From DATKZH01 sp964475955 (GTDB taxonomy: Bacteria > Planctomycetota > Planctomycetia > Pirellulales > Thermoguttaceae), in assembly GCA_964475955.1 (NCBI GenBank), contig CAYYZY010000038.1, positions 1-48,954 on the forward strand: 48,954 nt of DNA. Reading direction: 5' to 3'. Position numbers and translations under genes: made by a program. The notes under the pieces are model-generated. The model saw nothing but the letters and a program-made list of their open reading frames with translations. It did not search any database and was not told where the DNA came from. This document shows, in pieces, positions 8,816 to 16,862 of this stretch. Positions within the stretch are counted from its first letter, which is position 1. Every line of letters begins with the position of its first letter.

Positions 8816-10296
8816 TGCTGGGCCTCCTCGAAGTAGCCGTCGAAGCAGTGCCCGCCCACTTCTGAAGGGGCCGCATCCGGGTCATCGAATACATATTCCG
8901 CCACTGTCCGAATGTCGCTTTCGGGTCGACTGAAGACGATACGGCGCATCGGGTCCTTCTGCTCGGGCACAGGAAGGGCAGGGGTGAACTTCTTCGCCTT
9001 GACATCTTTCCCGCCCTTTCGCACATCGCTCCACAGTTCCGGAGGGATGGAAGAGAAGATCTCATGCGGTTTTCGACTCTCCATCTGCTCGAACTCCAGA
9101 TCGGTCTCCTCCTCGCGAGTCTTCCACTTGTTCGTGAAACCCGTGAAGAGCTTCAGCCCCTCACGCATCATATCCAAGACGTATAAGTAGACCGAAGATG
9201 AAGTGTCGAGTCCTCGCTTTGTGGTATTCAAGGGCAGCGCGAGCGAATTCGTACTCCGAAAGGACACGATGCCCGCAATCGAGATGAATTGATTGTGGAA
9301 TCTCGGCACATCCGCCGTGCCCCACCCCGTGACCTTCGAAGTATCGGCGTAGAGAACGACTCGATCGTTGCAGACGACCGCCCATCCTGCCTCGCTTCGA
9401 GTTCGTTTCCGCTCGGTCTCCGAATCCAGTTCTCGCTCCGTCGCGAGTTTGCGCCGGAAACCCACTGTAAGCTCCACTCGCACTCCTTCGACGGTTCCCT
9501 CAAAGGCGTAGGGCGCGATCGACCTTTTCTTCCCGGCCGGGACGGTCTTTGGAGCCAACAACGTCAGGTCAACCGGTCGAATCTCCTCGCCGTTGAGGCG
9601 CACCGTGAAACCCTTCTCAATAATGAGGGCGTAGAGTTGTGATATGTCAGAATACAGGTCCTTCAAGAATGGTGATGCAGAGGATTCGAACTTGCTCCTG
9701 ATGGGATCAAGGAGTTGGGTGATACGGATTCGAGTCCCCTTCTCTTTGAGCCCCTTGCCCGCGTCGACCATCGGCAACTCCCAATCGTCGTCTCTGCCGA
9801 ACCACTCTTGAGAAATCGTCACATCGTACGCTTGCCGACCCGGCTGCGATGTCACTACGCATTCGCGTNNNNNNNNNNNNNNNNNNNNNNNNNNNNNNNN
9901 NNNNNNNNNNNNNNNNNNNNNNNNNNNNNNNNNNNNNNNNNNNNNNNNNNNNNNNNNNNNNNNNNNNNTACCATACATTCCGACGGTCTCAACATCGGAG
10001 TCCCGCTGCAGCTCCGGGCGCCCGAGCATGAACGCGCTATTCTTGGCGATCTCACGTGGAATTCCTCCGCAATTGTCGGTGATCTCGAAGGAATCCTGAG
10101 CGACCTGGATCTCCGCCCAAAACCCTTGGTAAGGGCGGGGCTGCCTACGTTTACTCTGGATCTGGCGCAGCACACCGTCGATGCAGTTGTCCAGCAAATC
10201 GAGAATCGCATCCTCCAAGCTGATGTCGCGCGTCAGCATCTCCACGAAGAACCGCTTCGTGGGGCCAGCCTGGACGGTATCGTGTGCCTTCGCCAT
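8812..10296 (-). CDS. GHKL (Hsp90/MutL/MORC-type) ATPase, interrupted by an assembly gap
   Basis: The N-terminal half is a GHKL nucleotide-binding domain. The N-box is LEDAILDLLDNCIDG with Asn37, and the second motif is ITDNCGGIP (72-80). The third, Gly-rich lid motif is expected just after ETVGMYG (103-109), exactly where 100 Ns (9869-9968) interrupt the gene. A beta-rich transducer-like region follows, including TRIRITQLLDPIRSKF and SFRSTNSLALPLNTTKRGLD. The latter resembles the conserved Arg/Lys loop that completes ATP sites in MutL-type proteins. The C-terminal 120 residues are charged and unrecognised. The start ATG has GAGAGGG upstream and lies 24 bp after the methylase stop. GHKL ATPases in methylase operons have been linked to restriction-modification-like systems (Iyer, Abhiman and Aravind's work on prokaryotic MORC and MutL relatives). 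Frame is kept across the gap, but the true gap length is unknown. Confidence 0.75.
   Translation of the reverse strand: MAKAHDTVQAGPTKRFFVEMLTRDISLEDAILDLLDNCIDGVLRQIQSKRRQPRPYQGFWAEIQVAQDSFEITDNCGGIPREIAKNSAFMLGRPELQRDSDVETVGMYGXXXXXXXXXXXXXXXXXXXXXXXXXXXXXXXXXXRECVVTSQPGRQAYDVTISQEWFGRDDDWELPMVDAGKGLKEKGTRIRITQLLDPIRSKFESSASPFLKDLYSDISQLYALIIEKGFTVRLNGEEIRPVDLTLLAPKTVPAGKKRSIAPYAFEGTVEGVRVELTVGFRRKLATERELDSETERKRTRSEAGWAVVCNDRVVLYADTSKVTGWGTADVPRFHNQFISIAGIVSFRSTNSLALPLNTTKRGLDTSSSVYLYVLDMMREGLKLFTGFTNKWKTREEETDLEFEQMESRKPHEIFSSIPPELWSDVRKGGKDVKAKKFTPALPVPEQKDPMRRIVFSRPESDIRTVAEYVFDDPDAAPSEVGGHCFDGYFEEAQQ
9869..9968. other. Assembly gap (100 Ns)
   Basis: Exactly 100 undetermined bases, a conventional scaffold-gap length. 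It interrupts the GHKL ATPase gene. Protein reads sensibly on both sides in the same frame, so the real missing length probably leaves remainder 1 when divided by 3. Confidence 0.98.
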
Positions 10297-10320
10297 AGTG
10301 GCGCCCTCTCTGCAACGAAG

Positions 10321-11505
10321 TCAGTGCCCGTGTGAACCGTTACGCCGCCCGCGCGATGCCGCGCGTCTGTCGGTGGCCAAGACCTCAGAGACCATCTCAG
10401 CCACGCAGCGAGCCAGGCGCGGCGGAACGGAGTTGCCGATCTGCCGGAACGCGTGCCAACGTGTGGAGTGAAACCGGAACCAGTCCGGAAAGGAATGGAG
10501 GCGAGCTGCTTCTCGAACCGTGATACACCTCGGCTTCTCGGGATGAATCGGACGGGGCGCCGTGTGCCTTCCGTGGTCGACGCCGGTGCCGGCGCGAAGC
10601 GTCGGGGCAATCGAGTCGTATTCCAGCCGAAAGTAGCGACTCACGGGTTCTGCGGTTCCCGGCTCGGTTCTTCGGAACCTCTTCACGACGGCTTCCGCAT
10701 GCTTGGTGCGAAAGCACCCTGTCAGCTCCGTCTGCGGGCCGTCTCGGCGCTTCGATCTGTCTTGAGGTTCGGTGACTTCACAACGCATCAATTGGGCGTA
10801 GTAGGACGGCTCCCCGAGTCGGGCCGAAAGGGCATCGGCGTCGAACAAGTGTTCGAACGCGTCCACGTCGGGGAGATCCGAGATCGCGTCGCGCACGGTT
10901 GGGAAGCACTCGGTCCCGTCGGGAAGTATCAGCGGGCAGCGATCCGGATAAGCCGGCGGGGTCAACCCCCTGCGGTGGCCGAGGATGAACGCGCGTCTTC
11001 GTCGTTGTGGGACTGCGAAGTCTGCTGCATTCAGCACCCGTATCGGCTCGACTAGATCGAATCCCGCTCGTCGGATTCGACGACGAAAGGACGCAATGGT
11101 TGTTTGCCCTAGGTGCCCGAGCACGCCGTACACGTTCTCCAAAACGAAGTACTTGGGATTGAGCTCCCGGACGAGTCGCGCGAAGTCGAGAATGAGAGCG
11201 TTACGAGGATCGTCCGCAGCGCGACGGCCTCCGGGTGAGAAACCTTGGCAAGGTGGACCGCCGAACACCACGTCTATCGATCTATTGCCAATCCGGGCAA
11301 GCCGGCGGATATCCGCGCCCGTAGCCTCGGCGATATCCAGCACGGCGACTCGCGTGCGTGGGAAGTTGCTTCGATAAGTTTCGACGTGCCGTTCCTCCAA
11401 ATCGAATGCCGCGACCACATCGAACCCAGCGCTTTCGAAGCCCAGCGACATGCCCCCCACCCCGGAGCACAGATCGATCGCAATTCGACCACGTGGCGTA
11501 CTCAT
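10321..11505 (-). CDS. DNA (cytosine-5-)-methyltransferase
   Basis: The 394-residue enzyme transfers a methyl group from S-adenosylmethionine to C5 of cytosine in DNA. The m5C motifs are in canonical order: motif I DLCSGVGGMSLGFESAGF (11-28), motif IV GGPPCQGFS with catalytic Cys86, motif VI VLENV (121-125), motif VIII QRRRR (167-171), a target-recognition region of about 140 residues, then motif IX TVREAARLHSFPDWF and motif X QIGNSVPP. All key residues are present, so it should be active. The recognition sequence cannot be predicted. Its ATG overlaps the stop of the upstream glycosylase gene by 4 bp (ATGA). The pairing with a glycosylase suggests a role for that enzyme in handling methylated or deaminated cytosine at methylated sites. 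Confidence 0.95.
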   Translation of the reverse strand: MSTPRGRIAIDLCSGVGGMSLGFESAGFDVVAAFDLEERHVETYRSNFPRTRVAVLDIAEATGADIRRLARIGNRSIDVVFGGPPCQGFSPGGRRAADDPRNALILDFARLVRELNPKYFVLENVYGVLGHLGQTTIASFRRRIRRAGFDLVEPIRVLNAADFAVPQRRRRAFILGHRRGLTPPAYPDRCPLILPDGTECFPTVRDAISDLPDVDAFEHLFDADALSARLGEPSYYAQLMRCEVTEPQDRSKRRDGPQTELTGCFRTKHAEAVVKRFRRTEPGTAEPVSRYFRLEYDSIAPTLRAGTGVDHGRHTAPRPIHPEKPRCITVREAARLHSFPDWFRFHSTRWHAFRQIGNSVPPRLARCVAEMVSEVLATDRRAASRGRRNGSHGH

Positions 11506-12203
11506 TGCGTGACTTCAGCCGCATAGCGGCAGTATCTGTGAATAAAGCACCTCCCGCAGGCCGGATCTTTGGGCCGGCATACGGACCGTCCATGCATCAC
11601 GCAGCCCACATGGAAAGCGAACCTCCGGTAAGAAGGAACCATGGCCTCGAGCTCCCTATGACATTGATCGGCCCGCTTTCGATCAATCCAGGCGAGTCGC
11701 GAGGCGATCCTATGTACGTGTACATCCACCGGCAACACGTGGAAACCGAGCGTATACATCATGACGCACTTCGCCACCTTCTCCGAGACGCCTGGCAAGG
11801 AGACTAGGTACTCTTGGGCTTCCGCAGCGTTCAACTTCGAAAGGGCGCTAAGGTCAATAGCCCCCCAGTCTTTTTCTATTCGGCGAAACGCCGCACGGAT
11901 CTGTCGCGTTTTGACGCGAGAAAGACCCGCTGGCTGCAAAACCCGACGAACCCGCACGATCGGGGCTTCTAGAAGCTCCCGCCAGGTCGGGTAAGAACGC
12001 TTCAACTGAGAGAATACTGATGCGGCCGTATGTGGCCCGGTGCGATTCGACAGGATCACGTAGACTAGGTCGTCCGTCGGGTCCCGAGGATTCCCGAGGC
12101 GCGGTACACCATAGCGCGACTCAAGGTGCTCGCAAACACGGCGCACTATCTGCGCGCGGCTTCTTGGGGATGTGGCCACGATGAACGGACCTGCTCGCGT
12201 CAA
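11502..12203 (-). CDS. HhH-GPD DNA glycosylase (EndoIII/MIG/DEMETER-like) with 4Fe-4S motif
   Basis: The 233-residue protein is a base-excision glycosylase. The helix-hairpin-helix LPGVSEKVAKCVM carries the lyase Lys142, the catalytic Asp160 is in LPVDVHVHRIASRLAW, and Cys209-X6-Cys216-X2-Cys219-X5-Cys225 is the exact 4Fe-4S spacing of endonuclease III. The stretch IDL..L.....A.EYL.SLPGV..K....V...TL....LPVD..V.RIA.RL.W resembles the plant 5-methylcytosine glycosylases DEMETER/ROS1 as I remember them, although many bacterial EndoIII-like proteins share part of this. The start is TTG at 12203, with TAGGAG five bases upstream. It is first in the cassette and overlaps the m5C methyltransferase by 4 bp. 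That position recalls the archaeal T:G glycosylase Mig.Mth, encoded beside its methylase. The base removed (T in T:G, 5-methyl-C or another) is unknown. Confidence 0.85.
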   Translation of the reverse strand: MTRAGPFIVATSPRSRAQIVRRVCEHLESRYGVPRLGNPRDPTDDLVYVILSNRTGPHTAASVFSQLKRSYPTWRELLEAPIVRVRRVLQPAGLSRVKTRQIRAAFRRIEKDWGAIDLSALSKLNAAEAQEYLVSLPGVSEKVAKCVMMYTLGFHVLPVDVHVHRIASRLAWIDRKRADQCHRELEAMVPSYRRFAFHVGCVMHGRSVCRPKDPACGRCFIHRYCRYAAEVTQ

Positions 12204-12645
12204 TCGGACGGTCTCCTACCTACCGTTACCCCGAATGGATTGTAGACGCCCAAGCGCAGAGATACCAGACCGCTCCTCGGAGGGGGGTGCGGCTATCTCG
12301 AGGCGGCGGCGCCTTCGGCACCCGGCGCACGCGCCGGCTGTTGAGCGACTCGTCCGAGACGAGCACCAGGTCGGGCTCGGCGGAGAGCCAGCTAGCGAGC
12401 GCACGACGCACGAGAACGCTCGGAGCCCGGGTGGACCTGTGGGGCGGTGCGCTTCAGAGTTCCTCCTCTGCCGGCTGAGGGCCCGTTGACTGGAGCACTG
12501 CTATTGCTGCGCAACACCGGATAACTTGCGGATCCGTTCAACGAGGTCTCACAGTACGTGGCGCAGGCTCGTCTGCCCACCCGAGGGCTGGGTTGAAGCC
12601 ATCGCCACAGGCTGGCGAGAAGGCGGGTGGCACCTTGGGCCGCTG
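12204..12645. other. Intergenic region with a possible gene remnant
   Basis: The 12211-12224 segment holds the ribosome binding site of the glycosylase gene. On the minus strand about 12300-12410 reads as a short protein-like piece (ASWLSAEPDLVLVSDESLNS) with no start or continuation. I do not recognise it, but it looks like the remains of a gene at the right edge of the low-GC cassette. The rest shows no convincing feature. Confidence 0.35.
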
Positions 12646-14028
12646 TCAAACCTCGATCGCGTACGGTTCGCGCTGGGGGCGGGCGACGAGGGCGCTGGCT
12701 TGGGCGTCGGCGATGAAGTCCTCGGCTTCGGGGTCCCAACGGAGCTTGCGGCGGAGGAGCATGCCGAGGTTGGCCAGGTGGCACGAGCTGACGGCCCGGT
12801 GGTGGGTGAATACGTCGGAGACCGGCTGCGAGCGGTCGCGGATGCAGGCGAACAGGTTGCGCATGTGCTCGACGGTCGCCCGGTCGCGGCCCGTGTTCCG
12901 CGCGTCGGTGGTCACCGCCGACGGGTCGATCGACTTGCCCTTGTACAGGCGGACCGTCTCCTCGGCCAGCCACTGGCGATCCGCCTGGGTGAGGTCCTCG
13001 ACCGGTTTGCCGCTGAGCCGGGCGCGGTTGACGTAGATGCGCCCCTTTTCGCCCTCGATGAGGATCCCGTTGCCCGGCCCGTGCGTGGCGACGAGGCTCG
13101 ACCCGCACGCGAAGGTGAGCGTCACCTCGAATTGGGTGGCCGTGTTGAAGCCGTTGCGGATCGTCGTCCGGCCGGCGAAGAAGGCGACCGGGTCGCAGTC
13201 GTCGGGCATCATGGGGAACTGGCCGCGCCCCTCGATCTCGACGGGCCCCGAGCGGTCGTAGCCGAGCGCCCACTGGGCGATATCGAGGTGATGGGCGCCC
13301 CAATCGGTCAGCTTCCCGCCCGAGTATTCGAGCCACCAGCGGAACGACCCGCGGCATCGCTGGGGGGTGTAGGGCACCTTGGGGCACTGGCCGAGCCACA
13401 CGTCCCAGTTGAGGTGCGGCGGCGGGTCGGCCGTGGGGAACGGGCCGCCGGTGGGCCCGGCGCCGAGGTAACAGGTCGCCTTGAGCACTTTGCCCAGTCG
13501 CCCGCTTTGGGCCAGGGCCACGGCCCTGAGGAACTGCGGGCTGCTCCGCTGCTGGGTGCCGACCTGGACCACGCGGCCGGTCTCCTCGACCGCCCGGCAC
13601 AGCTTCTTGCCTTCGTCGATGGTGAGCGTGAGCGGTTTTTCGGAGTAGACGTCCTTGCCGGCCTTGACGGCGTCGATGACGATCCGGGTGTGCCAGTGGT
13701 CGGGCGTGCCGACGGTCACCAGGTCGACGTCCTGCCGGTCGAGCAGTTCGCGGTAGTCGGTGTAGGCGGCGCACGGGTCGTCGCCGGCGAAGCGCTCGGC
13801 GCGCAGGCGGTCGACGTCGGCACAGGCGACCTTTTCGCCCAGCCGGCAGGCCGTATTGCCCACGAGCGTGCCGCGTCCGCCCACCCCGATGCAGCCCACG
13901 CGGAGCCGCTCGTTGGCCAGCTCGGCGGCGTGGGGCCGGCGCGTCCAAACGAGCGGCACGGCGGCGCCGCCCGTGAGAAGGAGAGACCGCTTCAGGAACT
14001 CGCGGCGGTCGTGTCGTTTGTGGGTCAT
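12646..14028 (-). CDS. Tat-exported Gfo/Idh/MocA-family oxidoreductase
   Basis: The 460-residue protein begins with a twin-arginine signal (RREFLKRSLLLTGGAAVPL), followed by a Rossmann fold with RVGCIGVGGRGTLVGN (residues 43-58) and the family motif EKPLTL (130-135), whose Lys normally acts in catalysis or cofactor positioning. Family members oxidise or reduce sugars and cyclitols with NAD(P). The many exported planctomycete paralogues are of unknown substrate and carry a tightly bound cofactor. The ATG has AGGAG nine bases upstream, and the long in-frame extension before it is not protein-like. The gene stands alone. It fits with the sulfatase, heparinase-like and beta-helix proteins as part of glycan use. 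Confidence 0.92.
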   Translation of the reverse strand: MTHKRHDRREFLKRSLLLTGGAAVPLVWTRRPHAAELANERLRVGCIGVGGRGTLVGNTACRLGEKVACADVDRLRAERFAGDDPCAAYTDYRELLDRQDVDLVTVGTPDHWHTRIVIDAVKAGKDVYSEKPLTLTIDEGKKLCRAVEETGRVVQVGTQQRSSPQFLRAVALAQSGRLGKVLKATCYLGAGPTGGPFPTADPPPHLNWDVWLGQCPKVPYTPQRCRGSFRWWLEYSGGKLTDWGAHHLDIAQWALGYDRSGPVEIEGRGQFPMMPDDCDPVAFFAGRTTIRNGFNTATQFEVTLTFACGSSLVATHGPGNGILIEGEKGRIYVNRARLSGKPVEDLTQADRQWLAEETVRLYKGKSIDPSAVTTDARNTGRDRATVEHMRNLFACIRDRSQPVSDVFTHHRAVSSCHLANLGMLLRRKLRWDPEAEDFIADAQASALVARPQREPYAIEV

Positions 14029-14327
14029 CGGCTGGTTCTCCTGGCGTGTCGAGAGGGTGGGGAGGATCGTCGACGCGCACCAGGATACCCTCGAGCGACG
14101 GCCCAGGCTAGGGCGACGCTCTCGCTCAGACCTCGGGCATCGTTGGCAACGTGGATTCGTCGAGGGTATCCGATTCTTGACTGAGCACACATATAGGCAA
14201 AACCAGGCGTTGCAGTTGACGATCGCGCGAGCGAGAATGGATTGAGCCGTGGTTGAGCGGTCGTCTCCGTTGGCGGCGTGCAACTGAACGCGCACCGTTC
14301 CGCTGCGAAAGGCACGCGGTAGTTGGA
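14029..14327. other. Divergent intergenic region, no gene seen
   Basis: This lies between the oxidoreductase start and the plus-strand gene fragments. I see no convincing gene, repeat or RNA; it presumably holds the oxidoreductase promoter. Confidence 0.4.
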
Positions 14328-14477
14328 ATGAAGCTCGAAGCCGCAAAGAACGAACTCCGCCGTCGCGCGATTCTGCTGGAAATCGGCGGCTTCCGCCCGC
14401 CGGGCAACGCGGACGCGTCCTGGTTTGGGCGCGTCAATCCCGAACCTCGATTGCCAGCTCAAGAAGGGAGTCGAACG
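14328..14477 (+). pseudogene. Possible gene fragment upstream of the SnoaL-like gene
   Basis: From an ATG at 14328 about 45 codons read like real protein (KNELRRRAILLEIGGFRPP, then ASWFGRV). This faintly recalls the start of DUF1963/YwqG-type proteins. The text then runs without a stop into the SnoaL-like frame. A fragment fused by deletion is the simplest reading. Recognition is weak. Confidence 0.25.
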
Positions 14478-14921
14478 GTGTGCACCGAAGAGAACAAGCT
14501 GCTCGTTCGTCGTTTCTATGAGGAGGTCGTCAACACGGGCGACGTCGAGAGATTGGAGGGGCTCATTTCGCCCGACTACGTGGAAGTCCACAACAATACC
14601 AGGCATCCCGCGGGGATTGCGGGGGCGAAGGAACACGTGCTGGGCAGCCGAAGAACCTATCCCGATCTTCATTTGACGGTCGAGCAGCAGATTGCCGAGG
14701 GGGAATGGGTCGTCACTCGCGTTACGGCGCGAGGAACTCACCAAGGCGTCTGGCTCGGGATGAAGCCGACGTGAAAACGGGTGGAAATTACCTGTGTCAA
14801 CGTCGACCGAGTAGTCGACGGGCGCATTGTCGAACACGGCGGCGCCGCCAACCTCCTGGAGCCGTTCCTGGACATTGGAGCGATACGGATCGCCGACCCG
14901 ATAGGTGAATCGAGTCTCTGA
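14478..14921 (+). pseudogene. SnoaL-like (NTF2-fold) gene split by an in-frame TGA
   Basis: From GTG 14478 (AAGGGAG upstream) the product begins MCTEENKLLVRRFYEEVVNT and continues as a SnoaL-like, polyketide-cyclase-type small protein. Codon 99 (14772-14774) is TGA. If it is read through, the same frame continues without any shift as KRVEITCVNVDRVVDGRIVE and then EHGGAANLLEPFLDIGAIR, the expected last third of the family, ending at TGA 14921. The total of 147 residues is normal for the family. GGA (Gly) is the expected codon, so a single G-to-T change explains the stop. It is either a recent nonsense mutation or a base-call error. As it stands only 98 residues are made, lacking the last strands of the sheet. 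Confidence 0.7.
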
Positions 14922-14966
14922 CCGCGATGATGCGCGCCCGGTGCGCGCCTGATGTGGCGCACGTTC
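14920..14966. repeat. Dispersed repeat, copy 2 of the pair with 22-68
   Basis: This copy has a GCGCGC...GTGCGCGC hairpin and a following GGCGCACGTT, matching 22-68 in order and orientation with scattered differences. It begins at the stop codon of the SnoaL-like frame. Confidence 0.5.
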
Positions 14967-15015
14967 ACGGCTTCTCAGCACCCCACACGTTGCGTGCCTG
15001 CTACAACGCGCCGGG

Positions 15016-16515
15016 CTAGGTCATCACCGTGATCCCATAGAGCTGGGCGAAGCGGCGGAGTTGGTGGGAGTGGTCGCCGTAGAATACGACGTTGTGGTGG
15101 CCCTGGACGTTGCAGACGTCGTCGTGCTCGTTCACCGTGAACGCGACGTTCGTGCGGCAGCCGCCCACCGGCGGTATCTCGTACCAGCGCACCACCTCGC
15201 CCGTGTAGACGAACAGCTTCGGCTCGTCGCCCGGGTAGTAGTGGGCCATGGTGACCGGCTCCCCCTCGCGCCAGAGCACCTGGGGTACGCACGTGGGGTC
15301 GTTCGTGTGGGCGTAGTTGCGCAAGAGGTACGGCTCCTGCGGGCCGTCGGGGCCGAGCAGCTTCGAGGCCGACGTGCAGTGCGACGCGAAGAAGTGGTTC
15401 TTCTCCGTGTCGTAGCAGGGGTTCGCCTGGGAGCCGGGCCGGTCGAACAGGTACTCGACCAGCATCAGCGTGAGCGTGGCGGCCAGGTCGTTCTCGCAGC
15501 CGGCCGGGATGCCCTGGTCGCGGAGCGTCATGAAGCTCATGCACGGCATGTACTCGCCGCGGCGGAGGCAGTCGATCATGATCGCGTCGGCCCGCTCGGC
15601 CTCGATGAGCTGCTTGCAGGCGAAGTGCACCCGGGCCGCGGTTAGGATCTCCGGCTCAGCCGGCTCCAGGATCTCCTTGGCCCCTTCGCGGTAGGTTTGG
15701 GCGAGCTTGCGTACCGCGTCGGTCACCTCCGTGGCGTCGACCGCCTCGACGAAGCGCGAGAGCGGAAGGCGCCGCACGCGCGTTCCGACCGGCAGGATGG
15801 TGGCTTCGGCCGGCTCGCCCTGCCCGGCGATGCTCAGGATGCGCCCGTGCCGCATGCGCCACGCCGTGTGGACCATGCGCAGGGCCTGCTCGACGGCCTC
15901 CAGGTCGTCGTCGAGGGTCTGGAGGAACGCCAGCCCCGGGCGTTGGTACTTCTTGACCGAACCGTGGTGGACGCCCAGCACGGAGTAGACGATCGTCGGC
16001 ACGGGCGATGCCTTGTCGGACTCCGCGGCGTCGGCCGGCGGGGCCACCTCGGCCAGGATACGATCGAGCTGCCGGAACGACGGGTTGTGGAAGGGGATCA
16101 ACAGCAGGCCGTCCGGCTTGGTCTTGCGCACGTCGGCGAGGAGCCGGGCGACGCTTTCTGGCGAATAGAGCGGCGTCGCCTCGACCACCAGGCGCATGCC
16201 CAGCTTCTTCTCGATCTCGGCCAACCGTCGCATGTGGAGGGCCTGGCGCCCTTCCGCGTCGAAGTCGTTCCCCGGCCAGCTCCACCAGGCACCGGGGGCC
16301 TGCAGCTTCTCGGACGGTGGATAGAGAAAGGCCGCGCGAACGGTCGCCGGCTCGGCATTCGGCCCCGCACCGGCCGCGTCGTCGGCCGACGCCAAGCTCG
16401 CGTACGGCAAGGTCATCCCCCCGGCCGTGGCACCCAGGGCCCCAAGAAAGCTGCGGCGACAGCAGCCACACGAACTTCGATGCGCGATTTCCGGCCGTCG
16501 AGCCGAGTCGGTCAT
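15016..16515 (-). CDS. Tat-exported protein of the L-fucose/L-arabinose-isomerase-like fold
   Basis: The 499-residue protein has a twin-arginine signal (RRSFLGALGATAGGMTL, about residues 20-36) and then a long domain resembling the sugar-isomerase superfamily in layout: KPDGLLLIPFHNPSF, ADAIMIDCLRRGEYMPCMSF, a conserved AGCENDLAATLTLMLVEYLF segment and a C-terminal GHHNVVFYGDHSHQLRRFAQ. In FucI/AraA the glutamate in the CEND-like segment and a later Asp/His bind metal. Here Glu of AGCEND and several His residues (FFASHCT, HTND) could do so. Export of such a protein is unusual for an isomerase, so the role is open. The ATG has GGAGGAG upstream. It is transcribed divergently from dnaA. Confidence 0.7.
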   Translation of the reverse strand: MTDSARRPEIAHRSSCGCCRRSFLGALGATAGGMTLPYASLASADDAAGAGPNAEPATVRAAFLYPPSEKLQAPGAWWSWPGNDFDAEGRQALHMRRLAEIEKKLGMRLVVEATPLYSPESVARLLADVRKTKPDGLLLIPFHNPSFRQLDRILAEVAPPADAAESDKASPVPTIVYSVLGVHHGSVKKYQRPGLAFLQTLDDDLEAVEQALRMVHTAWRMRHGRILSIAGQGEPAEATILPVGTRVRRLPLSRFVEAVDATEVTDAVRKLAQTYREGAKEILEPAEPEILTAARVHFACKQLIEAERADAIMIDCLRRGEYMPCMSFMTLRDQGIPAGCENDLAATLTLMLVEYLFDRPGSQANPCYDTEKNHFFASHCTSASKLLGPDGPQEPYLLRNYAHTNDPTCVPQVLWREGEPVTMAHYYPGDEPKLFVYTGEVVRWYEIPPVGGCRTNVAFTVNEHDDVCNVQGHHNVVFYGDHSHQLRRFAQLYGITVMT

Positions 16516-16862
16516 GGGAGTGCTCCTCCGGAAAATTCCATGCTCTCATCGAGGCGCCTTACGCACGGCGAACCGGCGGTTGGCAACTTTGCGAAGGACC
16601 CTTTCAGGAGCGGATTCTAGCGGCGCAGCCCGCGCATCACAACTCGCCGGCAACCACCGCGCGGTCGCAGGAATCAAGGCCGCAACGCCTAAAAGCCGCT
16701 TTGGGACAGGCCCTGCGAGGCCTCCTGGCGACCGGTTCTCGGCCGGGTCCTCGGGCCGCTGCCTAAATCCATGGGCGACAACGGGTTGCTCAGGCGACTC
16801 CCACCCCGGAATTTCGCCAGCTCCATCTCGCAGCAGCGTGGCAAACTCGCTAAAATGCGGGT
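16516..16862. other. Divergent region upstream of dnaA
   Basis: Nearly 350 bp separate two divergent genes. It must hold promoters for both, but I cannot point to convincing -35/-10 elements, and I see no DnaA-box cluster here. Confidence 0.4.

Noticed and set aside
8812..10296. The GHKL protein as a second GyrB or a histidine kinase
   Set aside because: No TOPRIM domain, no phospho-acceptor His region and no sensor domain. The motif context fits stand-alone MutL/MORC-type ATPases.
14478..14921. TGA recoded as an amino acid
   Set aside because: Other clear genes in the window end in TGA, and no selenocysteine context (Cys-aligned position, hairpin) is seen. A point mutation or base error is simpler.
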